A stretch of 64,000 nt of DNA from an uncultured Bacteroidales bacterium (GCA_934728255.1 CAKVEC010000002.1:124001-188000), one strand, 5' to 3'; counted from the first letter of the stretch, positions 36,470 through 44,488 are shown. A program made the numbers and translations. The notes: generated from the sequence alone by a model not told the origin.

Positions 36470-36522
36470 AGCATTGGATGCCTTATGTTTGCCGTAACTG
36501 CCCCGTTGATAGTGTTTCCGCA

Positions 36523-36541
36523 GCGGGCTTGCCAAGCCCGC
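36523..36541. repeat. palindrome GCGGGCTTGCCAAGCCCGC
   Basis: Nine-bp perfect arms with a single central base, 54 bp after the site C array. The same 19-mer occurs in reverse complement at 46584-46602, near site E. Confidence 0.9.
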
Positions 36542-36606
36542 TTGACCGCCCCTTATTCTTTATTTCCTGCTACATAACATATTTAATGATTTTTTCACAA
36601 AATAAG

Positions 36607-36638
36607 TTTGCACACTTCAGAAAATAGGCGTACCTTTG
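36607..36638 (+). promoter_or_regulatory. promoter of the secreted protein at 36756
   Basis: TTTG (36607-36610), a 20-bp spacer, TACCTTTG (36631-36638). The resulting 5' leader is about 110 nt. Confidence 0.75.
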
Positions 36639-36755
36639 CACACAGAAAAGAAAGCGATTATTCCTTGCTATATACACCGCTAAAAGTGTCGCAAGAAAAC
36701 GGTCGTTTTTATGCGACAGCACATTTATTAATAACCCAATAAAATAACAATTAGT

Positions 36756-37760
36756 ATGAAGAAATTTTTCTCATTAGCAATGGCTGTATGCGCAAGCGCA
36801 ATGCTTTTCGCAGCCGATGTTACTATGTATTCCATCAACTTTACCCAAGGGCAAGGTGATTGGACTATCAGCGACAAAGAATTAGGAACTGCCTCCTATG
36901 TATGGAAACAGGATGCTACCTACGGAATGAAGGCAAGTGCATACATCAACAAAGCCAATGTGGCTACCGAATCATGGCTCATCTCGCCTGCTATCGACTT
37001 GACATCCGCAACCGAGGCTACTCTCACTGTAAGCCACGCATTGAATTTCTTGAACGGCAAAGAAAATCCGTTGGCTGTAAAGGTTTCTATTGACAACGGC
37101 ACCAACTGGTCGGATTTGGCATTGGGTATGCCCGCAGGTACTGCATGGACTTTCCAAGACGACCAATTGGCTATTAACGACTGTGCAGGTAAGACTATTC
37201 AAATCGCTTTTGTTTACAAGAGTACAACCGAATTAGCACCTACATACGAGGTTAAAATGGTTACCATTACAGGCAATGGCAAAGAGAATCCCGGCGAAGA
37301 ACCTACCGTTGATGCCGAAGAGATTTCTATGGCAGACGCTATCGCACTTTGCGAGGCTATGGAAGACAACACGTACTCTGAGAAAACCTATCTCGTAAAA
37401 GGTGTAGTAAGCACCGCATACGACTACGATACCAAATATAACAACCAAACGTTCTATTTTGGTGCCGAAGCAGGCGCACAAAAGGGTTCCACTCTTGAGG
37501 TATATCGCGGTGTTCCTGCCGCTCCGGGTGTTGTCGCCGGTGATAAAATTGCCGTTACAGGTAAGTTGGGTGTTCGTACCACTAAAGCAGGCGATCGCAG
37601 CATTGGTTTCCAAGCAGGTGCTACCGTTGAGAAGATCAATGACACGGCTATCAAGGGTACCACCATTGCAGAGAAAGCCGTTAAAGTTATCGAGAACGGA
37701 CAACTCATTATCATCCGCAATGGCGTGAAATTCAACGCTGTAGGTGCTGTTGTAGAGTAA
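36756..37760 (+). CDS. secreted protein with jelly-roll and OB-like domains
   Basis: A 334-residue exported protein of unknown function. Signal peptide MKKFFSLAMAVCASAMLFAA. Residues ~20-175 resemble 'choice-of-anchor'/DUF5017-type beta-sandwiches (ESWLISPAIDLTSATEATL). Residues ~190-295 have an OB-fold-like pattern (KTYLVKGVVSTAYDYD, then NQTFYFG, VAGDKIAVTGKLG) similar to domains found in Bacteroidetes surface proteins. The tail ENGQLIIIRNGVKFNAVGAV matches that of the C10 protease and is probably a short sorting or anchoring tail. It has a strong promoter and terminator and stands alone. Confidence 0.75.
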   Translation: MKKFFSLAMAVCASAMLFAADVTMYSINFTQGQGDWTISDKELGTASYVWKQDATYGMKASAYINKANVATESWLISPAIDLTSATEATLTVSHALNFLNGKENPLAVKVSIDNGTNWSDLALGMPAGTAWTFQDDQLAINDCAGKTIQIAFVYKSTTELAPTYEVKMVTITGNGKENPGEEPTVDAEEISMADAIALCEAMEDNTYSEKTYLVKGVVSTAYDYDTKYNNQTFYFGAEAGAQKGSTLEVYRGVPAAPGVVAGDKIAVTGKLGVRTTKAGDRSIGFQAGATVEKINDTAIKGTTIAEKAVKVIENGQLIIIRNGVKFNAVGAVVE

Positions 37761-37781
37761 TCCGCAGAAACATATCTATTT

Positions 37782-37817
37782 ATGCAGGCTGCCTTTCAGG
37801 CAGCCTGCATTGTTTTG
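37782..37817 (+). terminator. terminator after the secreted protein
   Basis: Perfect 13-bp stem ATGCAGGCTGCCT / AGGCAGCCTGCAT with a TTC loop, followed by TGTTTTG. Confidence 0.85.
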
Positions 37818-37833
37818 ATAGGAATTAGGAGTT

Positions 37834-37900
37834 TTATTGAAAGTATAATTATTGAAAGCATAATTATTGAAAGCATAATTATTGAAAGCATAATTATTGG
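37834..37900. repeat. 15-bp tandem repeat TAATTATTGAAAGCA
   Basis: About four units of TAATTATTGAAAGCA (the first with GTA for GCA). They lie in a 495-bp gap (37761-38255) that otherwise holds a terminator, the candidate small RNA, a second hairpin and the regulator's promoter. Confidence 0.9.
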
Positions 37901-38037
37901 ATGTACAATAAAGCCCCATTTCCTCTATTCTGTTTATTTCTCTTGCCGTTTGCGACATAGGATAATACCTTTTTTGACACACTCACTTTGCAAAATGCAC
38001 AAAAATATGCTATAAAACATATTTTTCTCGCTTTTTA

Positions 38038-38069
38038 TTTGGCTATATCAAAAATATACCGTACTTTTG
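38038..38069 (+). promoter_or_regulatory. promoter of candidate small RNA
   Basis: TTTG (38038-38041), a 20-bp spacer, TACTTTTG (38062-38069). No start codon with a credible gene follows before a terminator. Confidence 0.75.
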
Positions 38070-38074
38070 CATCG

Positions 38075-38146
38075 TGTTTTTCATGGTATTAGATTTAAGG
38101 TTAAGTAAAAAGATTGGGTTGTCGTGAGACAATCCTCTTTTTTTTA
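38075..38146 (+). ncRNA. candidate small RNA of about 70 nt
   Basis: Bounded by a consensus promoter and a textbook terminator: 8-bp stem GGGTTGTC / GACAATCC closed by a GTGA (GNRA) loop and followed by TCTTTTTTTT. The unpaired 5' part contains TTTTTCATGGTATTAGATTT then AAGGTTAAG. I have the impression that similar sequences occur in other Bacteroidetes, but I cannot name an Rfam family. The transcription start is estimated from the -7 box. Confidence 0.6.
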
Positions 38147-38157
38147 TATAAAGTAAC

Positions 38158-38196
38158 AAAGTCCTTAAGGTCTTTCGGGACTTTAAGGACTTTTTT
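38158..38196 (+). terminator. hairpin with T-run before the sigma-54 regulator
   Basis: AAGTCCTTAAGGTC / GGGACTTTAAGGACTT pair imperfectly and a TTTTTT run follows. It may back up the small RNA terminator, or be another repeat-derived hairpin. Confidence 0.55.
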
Positions 38197-38226
38197 GAGC
38201 CTCTTGCGGGAGTGCGGAAAAATGTG

Positions 38227-38234
38227 TAACTTTG
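38227..38234 (+). promoter_or_regulatory. promoter (-7 box) of the sigma-54 response regulator
   Basis: TAACTTTG, 22 bp before the ATG. The -33 region (CTTG, 38203-38206, 20-bp spacer) is a partial match. Confidence 0.6.
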
Positions 38235-38255
38235 CAGCGGAAACAAAGATATGAT

Positions 38256-39446
38256 ATGGCAAAGATTTTAGTGATTGACGACGAGCGGGCTATACGCAAT
38301 ACGCTCAAAGAGATTTTGGGCGACGAGGGACACACCGTAGATGTGGCTGAGGACGGCAAGAAGGGTATGGAAAAAGCCCGGCAAGGCGAGTACGACCTGA
38401 TTTTCTCTGATGTCAAAATGCCCGAGATGGACGGCATAGAGGTGCTCACGGCACTCAAACAACCCGCCGAGGGTGAGACCTATGTGGATTGCCCTGTCGT
38501 AATGATTTCGGGGCACGGCGACATTGAAACCGCCGTGGAAGCCCTCAAAAAGGGAGCATACGACTTTATCGAGAAACCGCTTGACCTCAACCGCCTGCTC
38601 ATCACTATCAAGAATGCCCTCGAGCAGAAGAACCTGCGCGTGGAGGTCGGGCGCGGCAAGCAGGAAATCAGCAGCCTGCGCAAGAAAGTGGCACAGCAGA
38701 AAAACCCGATGGTGGGCGAAAGCAGTGCCATCGAACACGTGCGCGACATCATCAACAAAGTGGCTCCCACCGAGGCGCGAGTGATGATTACGGGTGCCAA
38801 TGGTACCGGCAAAGAGGTGGTAGCACGCCTGCTCCACGAAGGCAGCAGCCGTGCCGACAAACCGATGGTGGAAGTAAACTGTGCCGCTATACCGAGTGAA
38901 CTGATCGAAAGCGAACTGTTCGGGCATATCAAAGGTTCGTTCACCGGAGCCATCAAAGACCGTGCGGGCAAGTTCGAGCAGGCAGACGGCGGTACACTAT
39001 TCCTCGACGAAATAGGCGATATGTCTATGGCGGCACAGACCAAGGTGCTGCGGGCACTGCAGGAGAACGAGATTACCCGCGTAGGCAGCGACAAACCTAT
39101 CAAGGTGAATGTACGTGTATTGGCGGCTACCAACAAAGATCTGCCACGCGAGATTGCCGCAGGGCGTTTCCGGGAAGACCTGTTCCACCGCCTGAATGTC
39201 ATTCCTATCCACGTACCGAGCCTCAAAGAGCGCATAAGCGATATTCCGCTGCTGGTCAGTTACTTCGCCGAACAAATATGCGACGAACAGCGTATTGCCA
39301 CCAAGACTTTCTCCGACGATGCCATTGCAGCATTGCAGGCACGCGAGTGGACGGGTAACGTGCGCGAACTGCGCAACGTGGTGGAACGGCTCATCATCCT
39401 TGCCGGAAGCACCATCACCAAAGAGGACGTGGAGTTGTATGCATAA
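38256..39446 (+). CDS. NtrC-type sigma-54 response regulator without HTH domain
   Basis: A 396-residue regulator. Receiver domain (residues 1-125) with acidic pocket IDDE, phospho-acceptor Asp in FSDVKMPEMDG and Lys in IEKPLDLNR. AAA+ domain (about 150-370) with Walker A GANGTGKE, the sigma-54 contact loop GSFTGA in place of GAFTGA, Walker B GGTLFLDEIGD, and WTGNVRELRNVVERL. It ends at DVELYA with no C-terminal Fis-type helix-turn-helix; short forms of this kind are common in Bacteroidetes. The start MAKILVIDDE is 8 codons into the open frame. No histidine kinase is adjacent. Confidence 0.92.
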   Translation: MAKILVIDDERAIRNTLKEILGDEGHTVDVAEDGKKGMEKARQGEYDLIFSDVKMPEMDGIEVLTALKQPAEGETYVDCPVVMISGHGDIETAVEALKKGAYDFIEKPLDLNRLLITIKNALEQKNLRVEVGRGKQEISSLRKKVAQQKNPMVGESSAIEHVRDIINKVAPTEARVMITGANGTGKEVVARLLHEGSSRADKPMVEVNCAAIPSELIESELFGHIKGSFTGAIKDRAGKFEQADGGTLFLDEIGDMSMAAQTKVLRALQENEITRVGSDKPIKVNVRVLAATNKDLPREIAAGRFREDLFHRLNVIPIHVPSLKERISDIPLLVSYFAEQICDEQRIATKTFSDDAIAALQAREWTGNVRELRNVVERLIILAGSTITKEDVELYA

Positions 39447-39568
39447 GTTTATGAGTTGATTAGTTTATACGTTTATGGGTGGTTGAATAAGTTAATGTAT
39501 TGAATCAGGTTCAACTTCTTAACCATATCAACCTATTAAACCACGTATCAACTAAAACTCATAAACTT
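39445..39568. repeat. inverted repeat between the regulator and recF
   Basis: AAGTTTATGAGTT (39445-39457) and its perfect reverse complement AACTCATAAACTT (39556-39568) are 98 nt apart. The interior is built from GTTTATACG/GGTTGA-like words and their complements. The left arm overlaps the regulator's stop codon. Confidence 0.8.
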
Positions 39569-39586
39569 CTAAACCTACAAAAAAAG

Positions 39587-40690
39587 GTGTTTCTCCGTGA
39601 ACTGGACATACTCAATTATAAGAATATACGCGAGGCGCAACTGCGCTTTGCGGAGAAACTGAATTGCTTTGTCGGACTCAACGGACAAGGCAAAACCAAT
39701 ATCCTCGATGCTATCTATCTGCTCAGTTTTGCCAAGTCAGCCTACAATGCCACCGATTCGCTCAATATCACCCATGGCGAGGATATGGCAATGGTGCAAG
39801 GAGCATACTCAATGCATAATGAAGAGGAAGATATTCTCATCTCGTGCGGGATAAAACGGGGGCAGAAAAAGCAGTTCCGACGGGGGAAAAAAGACTATAA
39901 GCGACTAATAGACCACATCGGCTTGATACCGCTTGTGCTGGTCAGCCCGCAGGACGGAGCGTTGATAGAAGACGGCAGCGAGGAGCGGAGGCGCTTCTTG
40001 GATATGGTCATCTCGCAATGCAACAAAACCTATCTCGAGCAACTGAGCCAATACAACGCCCTGCTCAAACAGCGCAATGCCTTGCTCAAACAGTATGCCG
40101 AGCAGGAGCAAGTGCCATGGGATTTGTTCGAGGTCTTGGAAATGCAAATGACTCCTTTGGCGGAGTACATATACCGGGAGAGATGTGCCTTTGTAGAGCA
40201 ATTCATCCCGCTCTTTCAAGAAATGTACAGCGAAATCTCAGGAGGCAAAGAGACGGTCGCTTTGCAGTATATCAGCCAGTTGTCCGACCGCAACTTGCCG
40301 GAGGCATACTCCCGTACACGGCAGCGCGATCTGATACTCGGCTGGACCAGTCAGGGTATTCACAAAGACGAGATTGAAATGCTGTTGGGGGACTATCCGC
40401 TGAAGCGTGTCGGATCGCAGGGGCAGCAGAAAACCTACCTGCTGGCAATGAAATTGGCACAGGCACTCTATCTCGGAAAACCGATACTGCTGCTGGATGA
40501 CATATTCGACAAGTTGGACAGCGAGCGCGTGGAACGTATCGTACGTTTGGTGAACAGCAACCGCTTCGGGCAAATTTTCATCACCGACACCGACCGCCAA
40601 CACCTCACCGACATTCTCCGCCCGGACCCCGAAGCGAGGATTTTCCACGTAGAGGACGGAGTAGTACAAGGCGTAATGCACAATGTGTAA
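39587..40690 (+). CDS. recF: DNA replication and repair protein RecF
   Basis: A 367-residue SMC-like ATPase that loads RecA at gaps. Motifs: GLNGQGKTNILDAIYLLSF (Walker A), VLVSPQDGALIEDGSEERRRF, signature GSQGQQKTYLLAMKLAQA, and Walker B PILLLDDIFDKLD. The start is taken as GTG at 39587 (reading MFLRELDILNYKNI), which aligns with the usual RecF N-terminus. An in-frame TTG at 39500 would add 29 residues encoded by the inverted repeat and is less likely. The last residues (GVMHNV) come from a 7-bp repeat tract (GTAATGC, ACAATGT, GTAATGT). Confidence 0.95.
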   Translation: MFLRELDILNYKNIREAQLRFAEKLNCFVGLNGQGKTNILDAIYLLSFAKSAYNATDSLNITHGEDMAMVQGAYSMHNEEEDILISCGIKRGQKKQFRRGKKDYKRLIDHIGLIPLVLVSPQDGALIEDGSEERRRFLDMVISQCNKTYLEQLSQYNALLKQRNALLKQYAEQEQVPWDLFEVLEMQMTPLAEYIYRERCAFVEQFIPLFQEMYSEISGGKETVALQYISQLSDRNLPEAYSRTRQRDLILGWTSQGIHKDEIEMLLGDYPLKRVGSQGQQKTYLLAMKLAQALYLGKPILLLDDIFDKLDSERVERIVRLVNSNRFGQIFITDTDRQHLTDILRPDPEARIFHVEDGVVQGVMHNV

Positions 40691-40706
40691 TGTTTTCCAT
40701 GAGTAT

Positions 40707-41909
40707 ATGAAACGAATTTGCGGCATTATATTCTTATTGCTATCGTACGCAAGTAGTTACGGGCAAACGGACAGTCTGTCTGCCAACGACCGCATCGCTT
40801 TCCGCGGGGCGTGGATTGCCACAGTGGCGAACATCGACTGGCCTACACCCGAAGCGGTGGGCAACACCGAAAAGCAACAGGAGGAAATGCTTTTCCTCCT
40901 GGATTCGCTGCACAGTATCGGTATCAATGCTATCATTTTTCAAGTGCGTCCGACTGCCGATGCACTCTATCTGTCGGAATTGGAGCCTATCAGCAACTGG
41001 CTGACGGGCAACCAAGGCGTATGGGGCGGACAAGCGGAATGGGATCCGTTGGAGTTTGTGGTAGAGGAGGCGCACAAGCGCGATATGGATGTACACGTAT
41101 GGCTCAACCCCTACCGTGTTAATCTCGCCAAATCACCTGTCACGGCTATGTGGCAGAACCATATCTTCAAAAGCAATCCCGAATGGTTTTGGCAATACAA
41201 CGGACAGTGGTATTTCAATCCCGGTTTGGACGATACACGCGACTGGATCTGTATGGTGGTGGAAGACATCGTGAGCCGCTATGACATCCAGGGCATACAC
41301 ATGGACGACTATTTCTATCCCTATCCCGCAGGCAAACAGCAACTACCTGATACGCAGACGTTCAAAGACAACCCGCGCGGGTTCGACAACATAGCCGACT
41401 GGCGGCGCAACAACGTGAATATGGCTATCCGGGAGATACACCAAGCCATCCAATCACTCAAGCCCGAAGTGGAGTTCGGTATCTCGCCTTTCGGCGTCTG
41501 GCGCAACATGAGCCGTGATTCGGTCAACGGCAGTGCCACCAGGGCGGGAATCACCAACTATGATGACCTCTATGCCGATGTGCTGCTGTGGATGCAAGAG
41601 GGGTGGATCGACTATGTCGTGCCCCAACTCTATTGGGAGATAGGCAAGCCCGCTGCCGACTACGAGGTGCTGGCACACTGGTGGGCGGAGCACAGTGCGG
41701 GCTGCAAACTCTATATCGGTATGGCGCCTTACCGTCTGGAGGGCAAAAAAGAAACTGCCGCATGGCGCACGGGCAACGAAATCAGCCGCCAGATGCGTCT
41801 CAACCGCACCATACCAGAGATAACAGGCGAGTGTTTCTACTCCACCCGACCGCTGCTGCGCAACCCACGCCACGTATGCGATTCGATACGTACCTTTTAT
41901 ATACCCTGA
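40707..41909 (+). CDS. GHL10-family (DUF187) glycosyl-hydrolase-like protein
   Basis: A 400-residue exported protein with signal peptide MKRICGIIFLLLSYASSYGQ. It matches the family-10-like hydrolase group (YngK/DUF187): RGAWIATVANIDWPTP at the start, then VDVHVWLNPYR-like DMDVHVWLNPYRVN, GIHMDDYFYPYP, and YVVPQLYWEIG. Acidic residues in HMDDYF are likely active-site residues. Related enzymes act on cell-wall or other polysaccharides. It starts 16 bp after recF; the heptamer tract lies at the junction. Confidence 0.88.
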   Translation: MKRICGIIFLLLSYASSYGQTDSLSANDRIAFRGAWIATVANIDWPTPEAVGNTEKQQEEMLFLLDSLHSIGINAIIFQVRPTADALYLSELEPISNWLTGNQGVWGGQAEWDPLEFVVEEAHKRDMDVHVWLNPYRVNLAKSPVTAMWQNHIFKSNPEWFWQYNGQWYFNPGLDDTRDWICMVVEDIVSRYDIQGIHMDDYFYPYPAGKQQLPDTQTFKDNPRGFDNIADWRRNNVNMAIREIHQAIQSLKPEVEFGISPFGVWRNMSRDSVNGSATRAGITNYDDLYADVLLWMQEGWIDYVVPQLYWEIGKPAADYEVLAHWWAEHSAGCKLYIGMAPYRLEGKKETAAWRTGNEISRQMRLNRTIPEITGECFYSTRPLLRNPRHVCDSIRTFYIP

Positions 41910-41923
41910 TGCTGACTCCATCG

Positions 41924-41975
41924 GGTGATTATCGGGTGATTATCGGGTGATTAACGGGTGATTAACGGGTTGTTC
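41924..41975. repeat. 11-bp tandem array, core GGTGATT (site D)
   Basis: GGTGATTATCG twice, GGTGATTAACG twice, then GGTTGTTC: the same unit order and the same end word as the 3' part of site A. It begins 14 bp after the GHL10 stop codon, upstream of the Fe-S scaffold/GGGtGRT operon. Confidence 0.95.
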
Positions 41976-42065
41976 TGCCGACTGTGCCGAGAGGTTCACG
42001 GAGTTATTTCGCAAAGTGGAGTGGGCGTTTTGCGCTTTTTTGTTGTGTATATCGAAAAAACATCG

Positions 42066-42073
42066 TATCTTTG
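42066..42073 (+). promoter_or_regulatory. promoter (-7 box) of the Fe-S scaffold/GGGtGRT operon
   Basis: TATCTTTG, about 57 bp before the first ATG. The best upstream TTTG is 23 bp away, slightly long. Confidence 0.6.
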
Positions 42074-42130
42074 CGGGGTAAAAAGTTACGTATTGCAAAC
42101 ACATAAACAATACAATAAACCACAATAAAC

Positions 42131-42832
42131 ATGATTTACAGTAAAGAAGTACAAGAAATGTGCGTTGTAGCCAAAGGTCCGAAGCACGGACCGGCTCCCA
42201 TCCCCGAAGAGGGCAAGTGGGTGAAGGCTACCGAGATCAAAGACATTTCAGGTTTGACACACGGTGTGGGATGGTGTGCTCCCCAACAGGGTGCCTGCAA
42301 ACTCACGCTGAACGTTAAGGACGGCGTTATCGAGGAGGCTCTCGTAGAGACCATCGGTTGCTCGGGTATGACCCACTCGGCTGCTATGGCAGCAGAGATC
42401 CTGCCGGGCAAAACGATCCTTGAAGCACTGAATACCGACCTCGTTTGCGACGCTATCAACACCGCTATGCGCGAGTTGTTCCTCCAGATCGTTTACGGTC
42501 GTACCCAGTCGGCATTCTCCGAGGGCGGTTTGGCTGTCGGCGCAGGGTTGGAAGACCTGGGCAAAGGTCTGGTAAGCCAGTGCGGTACCCTCTTCTCGAC
42601 CAAAGTGAAGGGTGTCCGCTACCTGCAACTGACCGAAGGCTACATCACCAAAGAGTTCCTCGATGAGGACAACGAGGTATGCGGCTACGAATACGTACAC
42701 ATGGGCAAATTTATGGACGCTGTGAAGAAAGGCGTACCGGCTGACGAGGCTCTGAAACAAGTTACCGGCACTTATGGTCGTACGACCAAAGAGCAGGGCG
42801 CAGTTAAATCTATTGACCCGAGAAAGGAGTAA
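42131..42832 (+). CDS. iron-sulfur cluster assembly scaffold-like protein (GGGtGRT partner)
   Basis: A 233-residue protein with Cys-containing segments like the NifU/IscU fold: LTHGVGWCAPQQGACKLTL and VETIGCSGMTHSAAMAAE, plus a later SQCGTL. It is the usual upstream partner of GGGtGRT proteins in Bacteroidetes and Firmicutes. Its exact role is not established; Fe-S scaffold activity is inferred from fold similarity. It ends 4 bp before the next gene, and an AGAAAGGAGT Shine-Dalgarno-like site for that gene overlaps its last codons. Confidence 0.82.
   Translation: MIYSKEVQEMCVVAKGPKHGPAPIPEEGKWVKATEIKDISGLTHGVGWCAPQQGACKLTLNVKDGVIEEALVETIGCSGMTHSAAMAAEILPGKTILEALNTDLVCDAINTAMRELFLQIVYGRTQSAFSEGGLAVGAGLEDLGKGLVSQCGTLFSTKVKGVRYLQLTEGYITKEFLDEDNEVCGYEYVHMGKFMDAVKKGVPADEALKQVTGTYGRTTKEQGAVKSIDPRKE
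42823..42830 (+). promoter_or_regulatory. Shine-Dalgarno site before the GGGtGRT gene
   Basis: AAAGGAGT ends 6 bp before the ATG at 42837. Such strong sites are unusual among the genes of this window. It supports the 42837 start and high expression. Confidence 0.7.
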
Positions 42833-42836
42833 TGCT

Positions 42837-43847
42837 ATGATTCGTCCAGTTCAATTTGAATCACAAGATCGCCGCGAGAAACAGATTCTCGCCGCACTGA
42901 ATGCCAATGGTATCGCTTCTATCGAGGAAGCTAACCAGATCTGCGAACAATACGGTCTCGATCCGTATCTGACTTGCGAGGAAACCCAGCGTATCTGCTT
43001 CGAGAACGCCAAGTGGGCATACGTAGTAGGTAGTGCCATCGCACTGAAGAAAGGTTGCAAGAACGCTGCTGACGCTGCAGAGGCTATCGGTATCGGTTTG
43101 CAGTCATTCTGCATCCCCGGTTCGGTGGCTGACGACCGCAAAGTAGGTCTCGGACACGGTAACTTGGCTGCACGTCTGCTCCGCGAGGAGACCCAGTGCT
43201 TCGCTTTCCTGGCAGGACACGAGTCTTTCGCTGCTGCCGAGGGCGCAATCAAGATTGCCGAAATGGCTAACAAAGTACGCAAGAACCCGCTCCGTATCAT
43301 CCTGAACGGTCTGGGCAAAGACGCTGCTATGATCATCAGCCGTATCAACGGCTTCACCTACGTACAGACCCAGTTCGACTACTATACGGGCGAACTGAAA
43401 GAGGTACGCCGCAAGGCATACAGCAACGGTCCTCGTGCGAAAGTGAACTGCTATGGTGCAGACGATGTACGCGAGGGCGTGGCTATCATGTGGCACGAGA
43501 ATGTAGATGTATCTATCACGGGTAACTCTACCAACCCGACCCGCTTCCAGCACCCTGTGGCAGGTACGTACAAGAAAGAGCGTATCCTGGCAGGCAAACC
43601 GTATTTCTCGGTGGCTTCGGGTGGCGGTACCGGTCGTACGTTGCACCCCGACAATATGGCTGCAGGTCCTGCTTCGTACGGTATGACCGACACGATGGGA
43701 CGTATGCACAGCGACGCACAGTTCGCGGGTTCAAGTTCCGTTCCTGCACACGTAGAGATGATGGGCTTCCTCGGCATCGGCAACAACCCGATGGTAGGTT
43801 GCACCGTGGCTTGCGCCGTAAACGTGGCTCTTGCTCTGAACAAGTAA
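42837..43847 (+). CDS. GGGtGRT protein
   Basis: A 336-residue protein named for its signature, here SGGGTGRTLHPDNMAAGPAS. Its biochemical function is unknown; a metabolic or metal-cofactor role is inferred from its constant pairing with the Fe-S scaffold-like gene. Codon use is strongly biased to C/G-ending major codons, like highly expressed genes. A degenerate second copy of its last ~60 bp lies at 44482-44521 beyond an HNH endonuclease gene. Confidence 0.88.
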   Translation: MIRPVQFESQDRREKQILAALNANGIASIEEANQICEQYGLDPYLTCEETQRICFENAKWAYVVGSAIALKKGCKNAADAAEAIGIGLQSFCIPGSVADDRKVGLGHGNLAARLLREETQCFAFLAGHESFAAAEGAIKIAEMANKVRKNPLRIILNGLGKDAAMIISRINGFTYVQTQFDYYTGELKEVRRKAYSNGPRAKVNCYGADDVREGVAIMWHENVDVSITGNSTNPTRFQHPVAGTYKKERILAGKPYFSVASGGGTGRTLHPDNMAAGPASYGMTDTMGRMHSDAQFAGSSSVPAHVEMMGFLGIGNNPMVGCTVACAVNVALALNK

Positions 43848-43868
43848 GTACAAATAATATAGCAAAAG

Positions 43869-43901
43869 CAAACTCTCCTATTAGATGGAGAGTTTGTTTT
43901 T
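43869..43901 (+). terminator. terminator after the GGGtGRT gene
   Basis: AAACTCTCC / GGAGAGTTT stem, 8-nt loop, then GTTTTTATTT. Confidence 0.85.
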
Positions 43902-43939
43902 ATTTATGAACTCTATATATAAAAGACTTAACTGAATGT

Positions 43940-44488
43940 ATGAAATGTAACACCCTCGGCGAACTTTTGTACTGGTCGTATGCTAATTTGCAAATGATGG
44001 ATGCTGCACAAGGCATGGGGCTGACGGATTACAACCGTACTTGTTTTATGATACGTTCAAAGGCATATAGGGCTTATAAAGAATCCGTTTGGCATATACA
44101 TGACTTGCTACAAGAAAATATAGCAAAGATGCGCTCTGATAATACGCATTGTGCATATTGCAATAGGGAATACTCTCCAAACGAGTTAACTATAGAACAT
44201 ATCCTTCCACGAGCAAAAGGTGGTACAAACAATATGGACAACATTTTGTTAGTTTGCTCGCATTGCAATAGCAGCAAAGGTGATATGGATATAATGGAAT
44301 GGTATGCAACTACCCGAAAAGAATTTCCTCCTAAGTTTGTTCTACTGCACTATTTGAAACTCATCAACAATTATGCAGAGGAGCAACACTTATTGGAGAC
44401 TCCGCTTTCAGAATTAGATACCATGCAATTACCATTTGACTATAAGTGGATACCCACGGAATATCCTAAACCAACCTATCAATGGTAG
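43940..44488 (+). CDS. HNH endonuclease (putative selfish gene)
   Basis: A 182-residue protein with a zinc-ribbon HNH nuclease core: CAYCNREYSPNELTIEHILP, then RAKGGTNNMDNILLVC and SHCNSSKGD, holding two CxxC pairs and the catalytic IEH His. The N-terminal helical part and the C-terminal tail are not assigned to a known domain. It is AT-rich compared with its neighbours. Its stop codon TAG lies inside a 13-bp sequence (ATGGTAGGTTGCA) identical to the 3' end of the GGGtGRT gene upstream. Site-specific nicking or homing is plausible but not shown. No intron or RNA element is recognised. Confidence 0.88.
   Translation: MKCNTLGELLYWSYANLQMMDAAQGMGLTDYNRTCFMIRSKAYRAYKESVWHIHDLLQENIAKMRSDNTHCAYCNREYSPNELTIEHILPRAKGGTNNMDNILLVCSHCNSSKGDMDIMEWYATTRKEFPPKFVLLHYLKLINNYAEEQHLLETPLSELDTMQLPFDYKWIPTEYPKPTYQW

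Noticed and set aside
38256..39446. Truncated sigma-54 regulator (missing HTH)
   Set aside because: Short HTH-less regulators ending at this point are common in Bacteroidetes. No remnant of a Fis domain follows, so I treat it as full length.
41924..41975. Possible iteron-type origin of replication
   Set aside because: The GGTGATT arrays occur at five dispersed sites without dnaA, repA or a DnaA-box cluster. A binding-array role is possible, but an origin is not supported.
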